64,000 nucleotides of DNA, from the NCBI GenBank assembly GCA_001723645.1, contig MDLC01000001.1, positions 1-64,000 of the forward strand, in the 5' to 3' direction. The stretch is from Candidatus Endobugula sertula. Lineage in GTDB: Bacteria; Pseudomonadota; Gammaproteobacteria; Pseudomonadales; Cellvibrionaceae. This document shows, in pieces, positions 18,817-29,667 of this stretch (the stretch's first letter is position 1; each line of letters starts with the position of its first letter). Under the pieces are notes generated by a model that saw only the letters and a list, made by a program, of their open reading frames with translations, had not been told where the DNA came from and made no database searches. The translations under genes and the position numbers were made by a program.

Positions 18817-20976
18817 ATGTATACAGGCAAGAACATTTTTGTACAGCAACGAGATAATGGTGTTGTAGAGCTCGTATTCGATGTACAAGATAGTACGGTT
18901 AATATTTTTAATGACCAAACGATCAGTGACCTTTCCGAGGCATTGACAGCGATCGAAAGTGCTCCACATATTCAAGGGTTATTGGTTCGTAGTGCAAAAG
19001 ACTCTTTTATCGCAGGAGCGGATATTAAAGAGTTCGGTCCTATTTTCACTCAAGGTCCTGAAAAAGTTGAGGCGCTGTTAAACCGTAGTAATAGCAACTT
19101 TAATCGTTTGGAAGCATTAGATTTTCCAGTTGTTGTTGCGATTAACGGTTTTGCTTTAGGAGGTGGTTGTGAGGTGGCTTTAGCATGTGATTATCGTATT
19201 GCCAGTTCTAAAGCCCGTATCGGTTTGCCCGAGGTTCGTTTGGGTATTATGCCAGGTTGGGGGGGAAGTGTGCGTTTGCCTCGTATTGCTGGTATAGAGA
19301 CCGCAGTAGAATGGATTGTGACAGCAAAGGATCAACAAGCAGGAGCTGCGCTTAAGTCGGGTGTGATTGATGGTGTTGTTGATTCGGATCAATTAGACGC
19401 GTCAGCGTGTAAAGTATTACAGCAATGTATTGAGGGTAAGTTAAACTACCGTGCCCGCCGTCAACAGAAACAAGAGCCCTTAAAACATAATCAAACTGAA
19501 CTGACGATGTCGTTTACGACGTGTAAAGCGATGGTGGAAGCTCAGGCGGGAAGACATTTTCCAGCACCTTTGACTGCGGTAATGGCTATGGAAAAGTCTG
19601 CCAAAATGATTCGTGATGACGCATTAAAAGTAGAAGCGGAAGCGTTTATTCAATTGACGCAAACGCCTGTTGCCAGCGCTTTGGTAGGAATTTTTCTTAA
19701 TGATCAGCTCGTTGTTAAAAAGGCCAAGTCATTGGCGAAGTTATCCAATAAGCCGCTGAATAAATCGGCTGTTCTTGGTGCAGGTATTATGGGTGGAGGG
19801 ATAGCATACCAGTCAGCCTATAAAGGTATTCCCATTAAAATGAAAGATATTAACCAGTCGGGTGTTGACCTGGGTTTATCTGAAGCAAAAAAATTATTGA
19901 TTAAGCAAGTCGAAAAAGGGCGTTTGTCAATCAATGATATGGGGGATACACTGAATCGTATTGAGCCTACATTGCACTATGATGGTTTTACTGATGTGAA
20001 TATTGTTGTTGAGGCGGTTGTTGAAAACTCAAAAGTGAAACAGTCAGTATTATCTGAACTTGAAAATTATGTGACTGCTGATACGGTGATTACTTCCAAT
20101 ACGTCGACAATCTCTATAGACCATCTTGCTAAAGCGCTTCAACGTCCAGAAAATTTTTGTGGTATGCACTTTTTTAATCCCGTTCCTGCTATGCCCTTAG
20201 TTGAGATTATTCGTGGCAGTAAAACATCGGATAGTACGATTGCTGCAACGGTGGCGTATGCAAATGCTATGGGTAAAAAAGCCATTGTTGTTCGTGATTG
20301 CCCTGGTTTTTTAGTGAATCGTGTGGTTTTCCCGTATTTTATTGGTTTTTCCATGTTAGTCCGTGATGGCGCAGATTTTCAGTATGTGGATAAAGTGATG
20401 GAACGATGGGGTTGGCCAATGGGGCCGGCTTATTTGCTGGATGTTGTTGGGTTAGATACTGGAGTGCATGCGGAGTCGGTGATGGCTCAGGGTTTTCCTA
20501 AGCGTATGCAACGGGATTTTACTTCAGCAGCAGATATTATGTTTAAAGCGGGGAGACTAGGGCAGAAGAATGGTAAAGGTTTTTATCAATATGAAATGGA
20601 TAAAAAAGGAAGGCTTCAAAAACGGACAACAGAAGAAAGCTACGAATTAATTAAACCGCATATAAGTGTTGCCCAGACATTTACAGAAGAACAAATTATT
20701 GCGCGGATGATGATTCCTATGGCGACGGAATTGGCTCGATGCTTGGAGGAAGGGGTTGTTGCTTCGCCAGCAGAGGCCGATATGGCGTTAATTTATGGAT
20801 TGGGGTTTCCTCTTTTTCGTGGTGGACTGTTTCGTTGGCTTGATCATTTAGGGATTGATAAATTTTGTAAAATGGTCGAGCCTTATAAAGCGTTAGGTAG
20901 TTTATACAAAGTCACTTCAGGTATGGAACGTTTATGCCAGAGTAATGGTCAGTATTATCCAGTTGAGGAGGTGTAA
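18817..20976 (+). CDS. fadB: Fatty-acid oxidation complex alpha subunit (FadB)
   Basis: 719 residues from the ATG at 18817 (GGAG six bases upstream; start MYTGKNIF resembles FadB), with GTG 18805 as an alternative. N-terminal enoyl-CoA hydratase/isomerase: SFIAGADIKEF and GFALGGGCEVALACDYRIA with the two catalytic Glu (GLPEVRLGIMPGWGG). The C-terminal half is 3-hydroxyacyl-CoA dehydrogenase: NAD motif GAGIMGGGIAYQSA (about 323-336), TSNTSTISI, GMHFFNPVPAMPLVEII (His of the catalytic pair) and PGFLVNRV. With FadA it forms the aerobic alpha2beta2 beta-oxidation complex. Confidence 0.97.
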   Translation: MYTGKNIFVQQRDNGVVELVFDVQDSTVNIFNDQTISDLSEALTAIESAPHIQGLLVRSAKDSFIAGADIKEFGPIFTQGPEKVEALLNRSNSNFNRLEALDFPVVVAINGFALGGGCEVALACDYRIASSKARIGLPEVRLGIMPGWGGSVRLPRIAGIETAVEWIVTAKDQQAGAALKSGVIDGVVDSDQLDASACKVLQQCIEGKLNYRARRQQKQEPLKHNQTELTMSFTTCKAMVEAQAGRHFPAPLTAVMAMEKSAKMIRDDALKVEAEAFIQLTQTPVASALVGIFLNDQLVVKKAKSLAKLSNKPLNKSAVLGAGIMGGGIAYQSAYKGIPIKMKDINQSGVDLGLSEAKKLLIKQVEKGRLSINDMGDTLNRIEPTLHYDGFTDVNIVVEAVVENSKVKQSVLSELENYVTADTVITSNTSTISIDHLAKALQRPENFCGMHFFNPVPAMPLVEIIRGSKTSDSTIAATVAYANAMGKKAIVVRDCPGFLVNRVVFPYFIGFSMLVRDGADFQYVDKVMERWGWPMGPAYLLDVVGLDTGVHAESVMAQGFPKRMQRDFTSAADIMFKAGRLGQKNGKGFYQYEMDKKGRLQKRTTEESYELIKPHISVAQTFTEEQIIARMMIPMATELARCLEEGVVASPAEADMALIYGLGFPLFRGGLFRWLDHLGIDKFCKMVEPYKALGSLYKVTSGMERLCQSNGQYYPVEEV

Positions 20977-20979
20977 GCA

Positions 20980-22155
20980 ATGACCTTGAAATCCAGAGAC
21001 GCAGTCATTATTGATTACGCTCGTACCCCAATGGGGAGATCGAAAAATGGGTGTTATAGGTATAGGCGAGCAGATAGTTTAAGTGCAGACTTACTGAATG
21101 CCATGTTTGCACGCAACCCAGCTTTGGATATGAATGATATTGATGATCTTATTTGGGGTTGTGTGATGCAGCGGGAAGAGCAAGGGTTTAATCTTGCTCG
21201 TAATCTTGGGCTACTGGCAGGCTTACCTCATAGCGTACCCGCGCAAACGGTGAACCGTCTATGCGGTTCATCTATGTCGGCCTTACATACCGCTACGGCT
21301 AATATTCAGGCAGGCTTAGGTGATATTTATTGTATTGGCGGAGTTGAGCATATGGGGCATGTTGATATGAATTCCTCTCTGGACCCCAATCCGTTGATGA
21401 GTTTGTCAGTGGCTAAGGCGGCAGGTTCTATGGGGCTAACGGCTGAATACTTGGCGCAGATACATCAAATTGCGCGTGAGGATATGGATGCCTTTGCTGT
21501 TCGCTCGCATCATTTGGCAGAACAAGCAACGGTTACTGGGAAATTCAGTCGTGAAATAATCTCTATAACTGGCCATGATGAGCAGGGCTCTCCTTGTTTG
21601 ATTGAGCGTGATGAGACTATCCGAGCTGACACTTCTTTAGAGAGGCTAGCGGTACTTAAACCTGTTTTTGATCCTAAGAATGGCAAAATTACTGCTGGCA
21701 CATCTTCTCAAGTGGCCGACGGTGCTAGTGCTATGTTGGTGATGTCTTCTGAAAAAGCCTCTGCGCTTGGTTTTAGACCTATTGCTCGGGTAGCCTCTTT
21801 AGGGTTGGCGGGCGTGGTTCCTTCCGTGATGGGCATTGGTCCTGTACCAGCGAGTAAAAGAGCGCTTAAAGTCTTGGGCATGGAACTGGATGATATTGAG
21901 TCGATAGAATTAAATGAAGCGTTTGCTGCTCAAAGTTTGGCAGTATTGGAGGAGATGGGAGTACTAAATCGAATGGAGACTAGTGTTAATCTGTATGGTG
22001 GGGCTATTGCGTTAGGCCACCCTTTTGGCTGTTCAGGTACGCGTATTACGGGGACTTTATTAAGCGTTATGCAGGAAAAAGATCAACAATGGGGATTGGC
22101 TACCATGTGCATCGGTTTGGGGCAAGGAATTGCGACGGTTGTTGAACGTGTTTAG
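20980..22155 (+). CDS. fadA: 3-ketoacyl-CoA thiolase (FadA)
   Basis: 391 residues, usual FadA length. Cleaves 3-ketoacyl-CoA with CoA in the last step of each beta-oxidation round. Nucleophilic Cys in TVNRLCGSSMSALH (about residue 90), His in GGAIALGHPFGCSGTRI (about 347) and the second Cys in MCIGLGQGIATV (about 377). Begins three bases after the fadB stop, with GAGGAGG in the end of fadB as its ribosome site, so the two subunits are made together. Confidence 0.98.
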   Translation: MTLKSRDAVIIDYARTPMGRSKNGCYRYRRADSLSADLLNAMFARNPALDMNDIDDLIWGCVMQREEQGFNLARNLGLLAGLPHSVPAQTVNRLCGSSMSALHTATANIQAGLGDIYCIGGVEHMGHVDMNSSLDPNPLMSLSVAKAAGSMGLTAEYLAQIHQIAREDMDAFAVRSHHLAEQATVTGKFSREIISITGHDEQGSPCLIERDETIRADTSLERLAVLKPVFDPKNGKITAGTSSQVADGASAMLVMSSEKASALGFRPIARVASLGLAGVVPSVMGIGPVPASKRALKVLGMELDDIESIELNEAFAAQSLAVLEEMGVLNRMETSVNLYGGAIALGHPFGCSGTRITGTLLSVMQEKDQQWGLATMCIGLGQGIATVVERV

Positions 22156-22365
22156 AAAAAACTTGGTGTTGAAATCAATAAAAATAGAAAAATAATAGTG
22201 TTTTTGTTGAACCCCATTACTCTCTGTGGCACAATCCTCTCGCCTCAGGTAGGTGGGCTAATTAGACCGACTAAATTAGCAACCAAATCAATGAGTTAAT
22301 AGGTTTTTTAACACTGGGTATCGTTATATAGATAACCGCAAAATCAAAAAACGCAAAAAGTCTAT

Positions 22366-22450
<85 letters not shown>

Positions 22451-22606
22451 TATAATACAGCTATGTATAAGTTGTTGGTTAAGAGTGCAAGCTATGGCGT
22501 TTCGATGTTGCTTAGTTTACTGTCCCGCCAAACTCTGTCGTTGAAACAGGGGTATTTTTAAGCAAACAAACTTCAGAAAGAATTCAAAGAGGCAAAGAGA
22601 AAGGTT

Positions 22607-23914
22607 ATGCAAGTGTCTATTGAAACTACGTCAGGTTTAGAGCGTCGTTTAACTGTTGGTGTTCCCGCTGAGCATGTTGATAATCGTGCTAATGAGCGCC
22701 TTAAAGAAGCGGCTAAAACCATCCGTATTAATGGTTTCCGTAAAGGTAAAGCCCCATTAAAAGTCATTAAGCGGCATTATGGCGAAGGTGTTCGTCAAGA
22801 AATATTAAGTGACGTCATTAATCATTCACTACAGGAAGCTTTTGTTAGGGAAGATGTGCAGCCGGCAGGTCAGCCTCATATTGAAATCAAGCAGTTTGCG
22901 TCTGGTAAGGATTTAGAGTTTACGGCGACGTTTGAAGTTTATCCTGACGTGACTTTAGGCGAATTTGATGGTTATCAAATAGAAAAGCTTAGTGCCGAAA
23001 TTAATAGTGAGAATATTGATAATATGATTAACTCATTGCGTGAACAGCAGGCTAGTTATCATGTTGTAGAGCGTGTGGCAAAAGAGGGTGACAAAGCCAA
23101 TATTAATTTTTTGGGCACTAAAGATGGTGAAGAGTTTGAAGGTGGGAAAGCAGATGGCCATGATTTGGAGTTAGGGTCTAACTCTATGATTCCAGGTTTC
23201 GAAGACGGTATTGTAGGTATGTCTGCGGGTGAAAGCAAAGTGTTGTCTCTCACTTTCCCGGAAGACTATCATGTTAAGGATTTGAAAGGCGCTGCTGTTG
23301 AGTTTCAGGTGACTGTAAATCGTGTAGAGGAAAAAGTTCTACCTGAAGTCGATGCGGAGTTCATGAAGAAATTTGGTGAAGAGCACGGTGATATGGATAA
23401 GTTTCGTGCAGATATCGAAAAAAATATGAATCGTGAGTTGGCTAATGCCATTAAAAATAAAACCAAAATATCGGTAATGGATCAATTGCTGGAGAACCAT
23501 ACTATAGAGTTGCCAAACGCCTTAATGACCTCTGAAATTAAGGCGTTGCGTGAGCAAATGATACAGCAGTTTGGTGGTATGCAGCAGAATAAAGAGATGG
23601 ATTTAAAATCATTGCTACCCGATGAGATGTTTCATGAAAAGGCTGAACGTCGTGTCAGTCTTGGTTTGTTGATCGGTGAAGTGATTAAAGTCAATGACTT
23701 GAAGGCAGATTCGGATAAGGTGCGAAGCACAATTGAAGAATTGGCTGCTAGTTATGAGCAGCCTCATGAAGTGGTTAATTATTATTATAATAACCCCCAG
23801 TTATTATCAGGTATAGAGGCTTCTGTTCTTGAAGATATGGTTGTTGAGTTAATTCTTGAAAAAGCGACAGTGACAGAAACGGTAGTCAGCTATGAAGAAG
23901 CGGTTAAGACATAA
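22607..23914 (+). CDS. tig: Trigger factor
   Basis: 435 residues. Ribosome-bound chaperone with peptidyl-prolyl isomerase activity. The ribosome-docking signature is visible as NGFRKGKAPLKVI (about 42-54). FKBP-type domain about 155-240 (EGDKANINFLGTKDGEEFEGG, MIPGFEDGIVGM), then the alpha-helical C-terminal arms. The protein is acidic overall, as usual. Starts the tig-clpP-clpX-lon-hupB block, after the leucine tRNA. Confidence 0.97.
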   Translation: MQVSIETTSGLERRLTVGVPAEHVDNRANERLKEAAKTIRINGFRKGKAPLKVIKRHYGEGVRQEILSDVINHSLQEAFVREDVQPAGQPHIEIKQFASGKDLEFTATFEVYPDVTLGEFDGYQIEKLSAEINSENIDNMINSLREQQASYHVVERVAKEGDKANINFLGTKDGEEFEGGKADGHDLELGSNSMIPGFEDGIVGMSAGESKVLSLTFPEDYHVKDLKGAAVEFQVTVNRVEEKVLPEVDAEFMKKFGEEHGDMDKFRADIEKNMNRELANAIKNKTKISVMDQLLENHTIELPNALMTSEIKALREQMIQQFGGMQQNKEMDLKSLLPDEMFHEKAERRVSLGLLIGEVIKVNDLKADSDKVRSTIEELAASYEQPHEVVNYYYNNPQLLSGIEASVLEDMVVELILEKATVTETVVSYEEAVKT

Positions 23915-24149
23915 AATAGTCAGGTCTTTAGTGAGGTTGTTTGTTTTTTAATCAGTGGTTGGTTAAAAAACGCTCCGCTGGTTTGTCTGCGAAGTTTCTT
24001 TCTTAATTTAATTTATTTTTTCTTTACCAATCACTGGCAACTATTGAAACCACAGGTTAAGCTAAAATGGAAATTGATGTTGAAGCTGGGTCTGTCTCGT
24101 TTTGTACCTGTTTTAAAAAATACATTTTGTAAGTGGGAATATCATTCAT

Positions 24150-24803
24150 ATGACAAATTTTCAAGCACATGGTTTAGTTCAGAGTGGTTTAGCTCCAGAA
24201 GTGAGTAATAGTGGTTTAGTCCCTATGGTTGTTGAGCAGACAGCCAGAGGAGAACGTTCTTACGATATTTATTCGCGTTTATTAAAAGAACGGGTAATCT
24301 TTCTGGTAGGTCAGGTAGAGGATCATATGGCAAATCTGGTGGTTGCTCAATTGTTATTTCTTGAAGCTGAAAATCCAGATAAAGATATTCACCTTTATAT
24401 TAACTCGCCAGGCGGGTCTGTTACGGCGGGTTTATCAATTTACGATACTATGCAGTTTATTAAGCCAGACGTGAGCACCATGTGTATAGGTCAAGCATGC
24501 AGCATGGGGGCTTTTTTGTTGAATGCGGGTGCTGCGGGTAAGCGTTATTGTTTGCCTAATGCGCGTACTATGATTCACCAGCCCAGCGGTGGTGCACAAG
24601 GGCAAGCAACAGATATCTCCATTCACGCAGAAGAAATTTTGAAAACCCGTCAGCGTTTAAATGAAATTATGGCAGAACATTCTGGTCGAAGTGTTGAGGA
24701 TATTGCTGAAGACACAGAGAGGGATCGCTTTATGAGTGCCCTGGAATCCAAAGAATATGGCTTAATTGATGAGGTGCTGGTTTCGCGCATTGCTAGTGAA
24801 TAA
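24150..24803 (+). CDS. clpP: ATP-dependent Clp protease proteolytic subunit
   Basis: 217 residues. Ser-His-Asp triad visible: Ser in [15 protein letters not shown] (about 113), His in [14 protein letters not shown] (about 138) and Asp in [10 protein letters not shown] (about 187). The extended N-terminus before [23 protein letters not shown] is likely a propeptide removed on assembly of the 14-mer. Works with ClpX encoded 264 bases downstream. Confidence 0.97.
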   Translation: MTNFQAHGLVQSGLAPEVSNSGLVPMVVEQTARGERSYDIYSRLLKERVIFLVGQVEDHMANLVVAQLLFLEAENPDKDIHLYINSPGGSVTAGLSIYDTMQFIKPDVSTMCIGQACSMGAFLLNAGAAGKRYCLPNARTMIHQPSGGAQGQATDISIHAEEILKTRQRLNEIMAEHSGRSVEDIAEDTERDRFMSALESKEYGLIDEVLVSRIASE

Positions 24804-24863
24804 TCTGTTTTATAGTCTTAGTATATAAAAAATAGCTGTAAATAGACAAAAAGTCTATAAAAG

Positions 24864-24882
24864 TATCAGGTTTTGCCTGATA
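24864..24882 (+). terminator. Small hairpin between clpP and clpX
   Basis: TATCAGG-TTTTG-CCTGATA, a 7-bp stem with a 5-base loop about 60 bases after the clpP stop. No T-run follows. It may partly terminate or process the clpP transcript. The rest of the 264-base gap is A+T rich with no gene seen. Confidence 0.35.
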
Positions 24883-25067
24883 AAGTAGCTAATCTATTTA
24901 ATAGATACATGTATTTTAAATGCACTTAACACGTTACTAAGACAAAAAAGGTACACATTAAGTGATAGATAGTCAGTTTTATGTGGGTGCAATAGCGATT
25001 TTTTTATTAAATAGTTATGATATCAATGTCGCTAGTGTATAAAGATATTATTGAAAACTAAGGTAAT

Positions 25068-26369
25068 ATGATGACCGACAATGGAAAAGATGACGATGAT
25101 AACGGTAAGCTGCTTTACTGTTCGTTTTGTGGCAAGAGCCAACATGAAGTGCGTAAGTTGATTGCAGGGCCATCTGTATTTATTTGTGATGAGTGTGTTG
25201 ACCTATGTAATGATATCATCCGTGAAGAAGTTCAAGAAAACACGTCAACTGAAGGGAGTTCAGATCAACTGCCAACACCTAAAGAGATTACGGAAATTCT
25301 GGACCAATATGTTATTGGACAATTTCGTGCCAAACGGGTCTTGTCTGTTGCGGTATATAACCACTATAAGCGCCTGCGTGTTGGTGAGTCAACCGATAAA
25401 GATAAAAATCAGGTTGAATTGGGTAAGAGTAATATCCTTATGGTTGGGCCCACCGGGAGTGGGAAAACCTTATTAGCAGAAACCCTGGCCCGTCTTTTGA
25501 ACGTCCCATTTACTATTGCTGATGCAACCACTCTAACAGAAGCAGGTTACGTTGGTGAAGATGTTGAGAATATTATTCAAAAACTCTTGCAGAAGTGTGA
25601 CTATGATGTTGAGAAGGCTCAGCAGGGCATAGTCTATATTGATGAAATTGATAAGATTTCACGTAAAAGTGACAATCCCTCCATCACCCGTGATGTATCT
25701 GGTGAGGGCGTTCAACAGGCGCTGCTTAAGTTGATTGAAGGTACGGTTGCTTCTGTGCCACCTCAGGGTGGACGTAAACACCCGCAGCAGGAGTTTTTAC
25801 AAGTTGATACTTCTAATATCCTCTTTATTTGTGGTGGAGCCTTTGCTGGTTTGGATAAAGTCATTCGAGATCGTTCTGAAAAGGGCGGTATTGGCTTCAA
25901 TGCTACGGTCAAAAACAAAGAAGATAATAAAGGTATTGGGGAGGCGCTTAAAGAACTTGAGCCAGAGGATTTGGTCAGCTATGGTTTGATTCCAGAGTTT
26001 GTTGGTCGTTTACCAATGATTGCTACTTTGGAGGAACTTGATGAAGCTGCACTTATCCAAATTTTGACAGAACCCAAAAATTCACTGACTAAACAATATA
26101 CCAAATTGTTTGATATGGAAGGTGTGGAAATTGATTTTCGTGACGATGCGTTGGCCACTGTTGCCAAGAAGGCCATGGTTCGTAAAACCGGTGCTAGGGG
26201 GCTACGCTCAATTATGGAATCCGTTTTGCTGGATACTATGTATCATATCCCATCGGAGCAAAATGTTGTAAAAATTGTTGTTGATGAGGGGGTTATTGAC
26301 AGCAATACTGATCCGTTATTAGTTTATGATACTAGTACAGATGCTGTCAAAGTAGCCCCAGAAGAGTAA
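25068..26369 (+). CDS. clpX: ATP-dependent Clp protease ATP-binding subunit
   Basis: 433 residues. N-terminal zinc-binding domain with four Cys ([12 protein letters not shown] ... [13 protein letters not shown], about 16-50). AAA+ module: Walker [18 protein letters not shown] (about 125-141), Walker [12 protein letters not shown], pore loop in GYVGEDVE, sensor 2 in [13 protein letters not shown]. Hexameric unfoldase that feeds tagged proteins to ClpP. AAGGTAAT precedes two adjacent ATG codons (25068, 25071). Confidence 0.98.
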   Translation: MMTDNGKDDDDNGKLLYCSFCGKSQHEVRKLIAGPSVFICDECVDLCNDIIREEVQENTSTEGSSDQLPTPKEITEILDQYVIGQFRAKRVLSVAVYNHYKRLRVGESTDKDKNQVELGKSNILMVGPTGSGKTLLAETLARLLNVPFTIADATTLTEAGYVGEDVENIIQKLLQKCDYDVEKAQQGIVYIDEIDKISRKSDNPSITRDVSGEGVQQALLKLIEGTVASVPPQGGRKHPQQEFLQVDTSNILFICGGAFAGLDKVIRDRSEKGGIGFNATVKNKEDNKGIGEALKELEPEDLVSYGLIPEFVGRLPMIATLEELDEAALIQILTEPKNSLTKQYTKLFDMEGVEIDFRDDALATVAKKAMVRKTGARGLRSIMESVLLDTMYHIPSEQNVVKIVVDEGVIDSNTDPLLVYDTSTDAVKVAPEE

Positions 26370-26547
26370 AATAGTGTTCTTTAGAAGACGGTTTTTTTTA
26401 GTTTAACAAAGGTATCCGGTGTTATCCTGATTGCTTTATAATTTATCTATTTTGACTCCACTATCAATTGAATTAGAGTGCTATCCATACAATCGCTTCG
26501 TAGTTAACTGATTATATTCTGGACGATGAAAAAAGAGGTTAGAAATA

Positions 26548-28956
26548 GTGTCATCACCTGACGAGAATATTGAAACTGAGCTCCCCTTGTTGCCATTGAG
26601 AGATGTGGTTGTTTACCCACATATGATTTTGCCCCTATTTGTGGGGAGGGAGAAGTCTATTAAAGCATTAGAAGCTGCAATGAGTACGAGTAAGCAAGTA
26701 TTACTGGTTGCTCAACGAGATGCGAATGATGACAACCCCTCTAAAGAAAGCTTGCATAAAGTAGGAACTGTTGCCTCTATTTTGCAATTGCTTAAATTGC
26801 CTGATGATACGGTTAAGGTATTAGTTGAGGGTGTTTATCGAGCTCAGATTGGTAACTTGATGAATGTCGGAGGCTATTGTAAAGCAAGCATTACTCCCGT
26901 GGTGACTAAGGTAATGCCTGGGGAGGATGCTAAAGTACTGATTAATACGGTGATGCATCAGTTTGAGCGTTACGTAGAGTTGAGTAAAAAAGTGCCGATA
27001 GAGGTTATGAATTCTTTATCCGGTATTGATGAACCTGGTCGGCTTGCTGATACTATTGCTGCCCATATGTCCTTACAGCTTGCCCAAAAGCAGGATACAC
27101 TTGAAATCGTCAGTGAGCGAGAACGCTTAGAGCATTTATTATCGTTAATGGATGCTGAGATTGATGTTCATCAGTTAGAAAAACGTATTCGAGGGCGCGT
27201 TAAAAAACAAATGGAAAAAAGCCAGCGTGAATATTATTTAAACGAGCAAATGAAGGCTATCCAAAAAGAGCTGGGAGAGCTAGGAGAAGAAGTTAGTGAA
27301 GCTGAGGAACTTGCGCGTAAAATTAATGAGTCAGGTATGACTAAGGAGGCTTTAGAAAAAGCCTTCTCAGAGCTGAATAAACTAAAAATGATGTCGCCAA
27401 TGTCTGCAGAAGCTTCGGTTTTACGTTCTTATCTTGATTGGATGATTAACGTGCCCTGGAAAAAGCGTAGCCGAGTGCGTAATAATTTAGTAAGAGCAGA
27501 AAAAATCCTTGAGGCGGATCACTATGGTCTGGAGGATGTTAAAGAGAGAATTCTTGAATATTTGGCGGTGCAGGCGAGGGTAAAGCGTGTAAAAGGCCCG
27601 GTATTGTGCCTGGTTGGTCCTCCCGGTGTTGGCAAAACTTCTTTGGGAGAATCAATTGCTCGGGCAACCAATAGAAAGTTTATTCGTATGGCTCTGGGTG
27701 GGGTTCGAGATGAGGCCGAAATTCGAGGTCATAGACGCACCTATATTGGTTCAATGCCGGGAAAACTTGTACAAAAAATGTCTAAAGTCGGAGTGAAAAA
27801 TCCTCTGTTTTTGCTGGATGAAATCGATAAGATGGGAATGGATCATCGCGGTGATCCAGCATCAGCTCTACTAGAGGTATTGGATTCGGAACAAAATAAT
27901 ACATTTAACGACCATTATTTGGAGGTGGACTATGATTTATCCGATGTTATGTTTGTCTGTACCTCCAACTCCATGGATATTTCTGGTCCGTTGCTGGATC
28001 GTATGGAGGTTATTCGTATTCCTGGTTATACCGAAGACGAAAAATTAAACATCGCTCAAAAATATCTTGTTCCTAAGCAGATGAAGCAAAATGGTCTTAC
28101 AGAAGGAGAATTGACTATAGGTGACGATGCTATACGTGACATTGTTAGGTATTTTACTCGAGAGGCTGGTGTTCGAGGTTTAGATCGCGAGATAGCAAAA
28201 ATATCGCGCAAGGCGGTCACTATTTTTGCTAAGGATAAGCAACATGATGCGTTGGAGATTAATTCTGAAAGTTTAGAATACTACCTTGGTGTGCGTAAAT
28301 TTGATTATGGAGTGGCTGAGAAAGAAAATCATGTAGGGCAGGTGACAGGACTTGCCTGGACGCAGGTGGGTGGTGAATTACTAACGATAGAATCATCGGC
28401 TGTTCATGGTAAGGGACGAGTGGTTAAAACAGGCTCTTTGGGTGATGTGATGCAGGAGTCTATTCAGGCGGCTCTTACGGTAGTCCGATCACGAGCCCAA
28501 ATATTAGGAATTGCTCCCGATTATGCTGAGAAGTTTGATATACATATACATGTGCCCGAAGGGGCAACACCAAAGGATGGCCCAAGTGCCGGTATTGCTA
28601 TGTGTACAGCTTTAGTTTCTGTGTTAACCAATATTCCGGTTAGATCTGATGTTGCGATGACGGGAGAAATTACCTTGCGTGGTGAAGTATTGCGTATCGG
28701 AGGTCTAAAAGAGAAATTGCTGGCAGCGCATCGGGGTGGCATTAAAACAGTATTAATACCTTACGAGAATGAGCGCGATTTAAAAGAAATCCCGAATAAT
28801 ATTAAGGTTGATTTAAAAATCGTGCCGGTAAGGTGGGTGGATCAAGTGCTCGAAATAGCTTTGCAATCGCAGCCGACCCCCTTATCAGATGATGAATATA
28901 AGGCTTTAGAAGCCAAGGCGTTAAGTTCTGAATCTGTAGAAGCGATCAAACATTGA
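26548..28956 (+). CDS. lon: ATP-dependent protease Lon
   Basis: 802 residues, starting with GTG (AGAGG upstream). N-terminal substrate-binding LAN domain ([22 protein letters not shown]), coiled coil (about 190-250), AAA+ module with Walker [16 protein letters not shown] (about 356) and Walker [12 protein letters not shown], and the Ser-Lys protease domain with [15 protein letters not shown] (Ser about 677) and [13 protein letters not shown] (Lys about 720). Degrades misfolded and regulatory proteins in the cytoplasm. No clear sigma-32-type promoter was recognised in the 178-base upstream gap. Confidence 0.98.
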   Translation: MSSPDENIETELPLLPLRDVVVYPHMILPLFVGREKSIKALEAAMSTSKQVLLVAQRDANDDNPSKESLHKVGTVASILQLLKLPDDTVKVLVEGVYRAQIGNLMNVGGYCKASITPVVTKVMPGEDAKVLINTVMHQFERYVELSKKVPIEVMNSLSGIDEPGRLADTIAAHMSLQLAQKQDTLEIVSERERLEHLLSLMDAEIDVHQLEKRIRGRVKKQMEKSQREYYLNEQMKAIQKELGELGEEVSEAEELARKINESGMTKEALEKAFSELNKLKMMSPMSAEASVLRSYLDWMINVPWKKRSRVRNNLVRAEKILEADHYGLEDVKERILEYLAVQARVKRVKGPVLCLVGPPGVGKTSLGESIARATNRKFIRMALGGVRDEAEIRGHRRTYIGSMPGKLVQKMSKVGVKNPLFLLDEIDKMGMDHRGDPASALLEVLDSEQNNTFNDHYLEVDYDLSDVMFVCTSNSMDISGPLLDRMEVIRIPGYTEDEKLNIAQKYLVPKQMKQNGLTEGELTIGDDAIRDIVRYFTREAGVRGLDREIAKISRKAVTIFAKDKQHDALEINSESLEYYLGVRKFDYGVAEKENHVGQVTGLAWTQVGGELLTIESSAVHGKGRVVKTGSLGDVMQESIQAALTVVRSRAQILGIAPDYAEKFDIHIHVPEGATPKDGPSAGIAMCTALVSVLTNIPVRSDVAMTGEITLRGEVLRIGGLKEKLLAAHRGGIKTVLIPYENERDLKEIPNNIKVDLKIVPVRWVDQVLEIALQSQPTPLSDDEYKALEAKALSSESVEAIKH

Positions 28957-29302
28957 GGGATAAATAAGCGAAATAGAAATAAACTGTTATCCATGGAAGA
29001 TAAGGAGCCAAGTCATGTTTTATCGATGTTATCTTGACCACAAAGGGTACAATTGGTATAAAATGTTTATTTGGGGTAAGCTATATATTTAATGCCTAAA
29101 GTGTTGATTTTTGATGCTTCGTAGCCCTGTCTGGGTGTAAGCGAAACGGCAGAAGTGTTAGATTTCTATTTTAGTAACGGATTAGTCAATGGGCTTATTT
29201 GGTAATCAAAGGTTCATTTGATAACTCTATCAATGTCAAGAGAAGCTTTTGACTATTGATTATAACAACAACGACAACCCATTCAAATTAAAGGGGCAAA
29301 CA
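28957..29302. other. lon-hupB intergenic region
   Basis: 346 bases with no convincing gene. A TATAAA-like -10 (about 29058, in GGTATAAAATG) may belong to the hupB promoter. An in-frame TTG at 29249 extends hupB upstream but does not look like HU. Nothing else stands out. Confidence 0.3.
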
Positions 29303-29578
29303 GTGAATAAATCAGAACTCATCGATGCTATTGCTGCATCAGCAGATATTTCAAAAGCGGCGGCAGGTCGTGCGTTAGATGCTGTTATTGAGAGTGTAGA
29401 AGGTGCATTAAAATCAGGAGACCAAGTAGCATTGGTTGGTTTTGGTACTTTTTCTGTTAAAGATAGAGCAGCACGGACTGGGCGTAATCCTCAAACGGGT
29501 GCACCTATTGAAATTGCAGCCGCAAAAATTCCTAGCTTTAAAGCGGGCAAAGCATTAAAAGATGCTGTGAACTCATAG
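29303..29578 (+). CDS. hupB: DNA-binding protein HU-beta
   Basis: 91 residues from the GTG at 29303 (AGGGG seven bases upstream); the longer reading from 29249 adds 18 polar residues foreign to [21 protein letters not shown] is the helical dimerisation part, [21 protein letters not shown] carries the DNA-gripping arm including RNPQTG and the intercalating Pro, and the end is [14 protein letters not shown]. Nucleoid-associated, bends DNA. Last gene of the block, closed by a strong terminator. Confidence 0.97.
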   Translation: MNKSELIDAIAASADISKAAAGRALDAVIESVEGALKSGDQVALVGFGTFSVKDRAARTGRNPQTGAPIEIAAAKIPSFKAGKALKDAVNS

Positions 29579-29596
29579 TGAGTATCACCCAACTAT

Positions 29597-29625
29597 AAAA
29601 AGGCGCATTTTGAGGCGCCTTTTTT
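29597..29625 (+). terminator. Intrinsic terminator after hupB
   Basis: AAAAAGGCGC and GCGCCTTTTT arms around a loop of about eight bases, with a T-run on the plus strand and a matching A/T run for the minus strand. It lies 19 bases after hupB and before the convergent maf gene, so it can serve both directions. Confidence 0.9.
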
Positions 29626-29667
29626 GTTGGTAGTGGACTTTGACGGCTTTCAATGCATGATCTTTAA

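Noticed and set aside
23915-26547. Sigma-32 heat-shock promoters for clpP, clpX and lon
   Set aside because: No CTTGAAA with a properly spaced CCCCAT-type -10 was found in the intergenic regions.
29249-29302. N-terminal extension of HU starting at TTG 29249
   Set aside because: The added residues do not resemble HU, while GTG 29303 has AGGGG at good spacing and gives the standard length.
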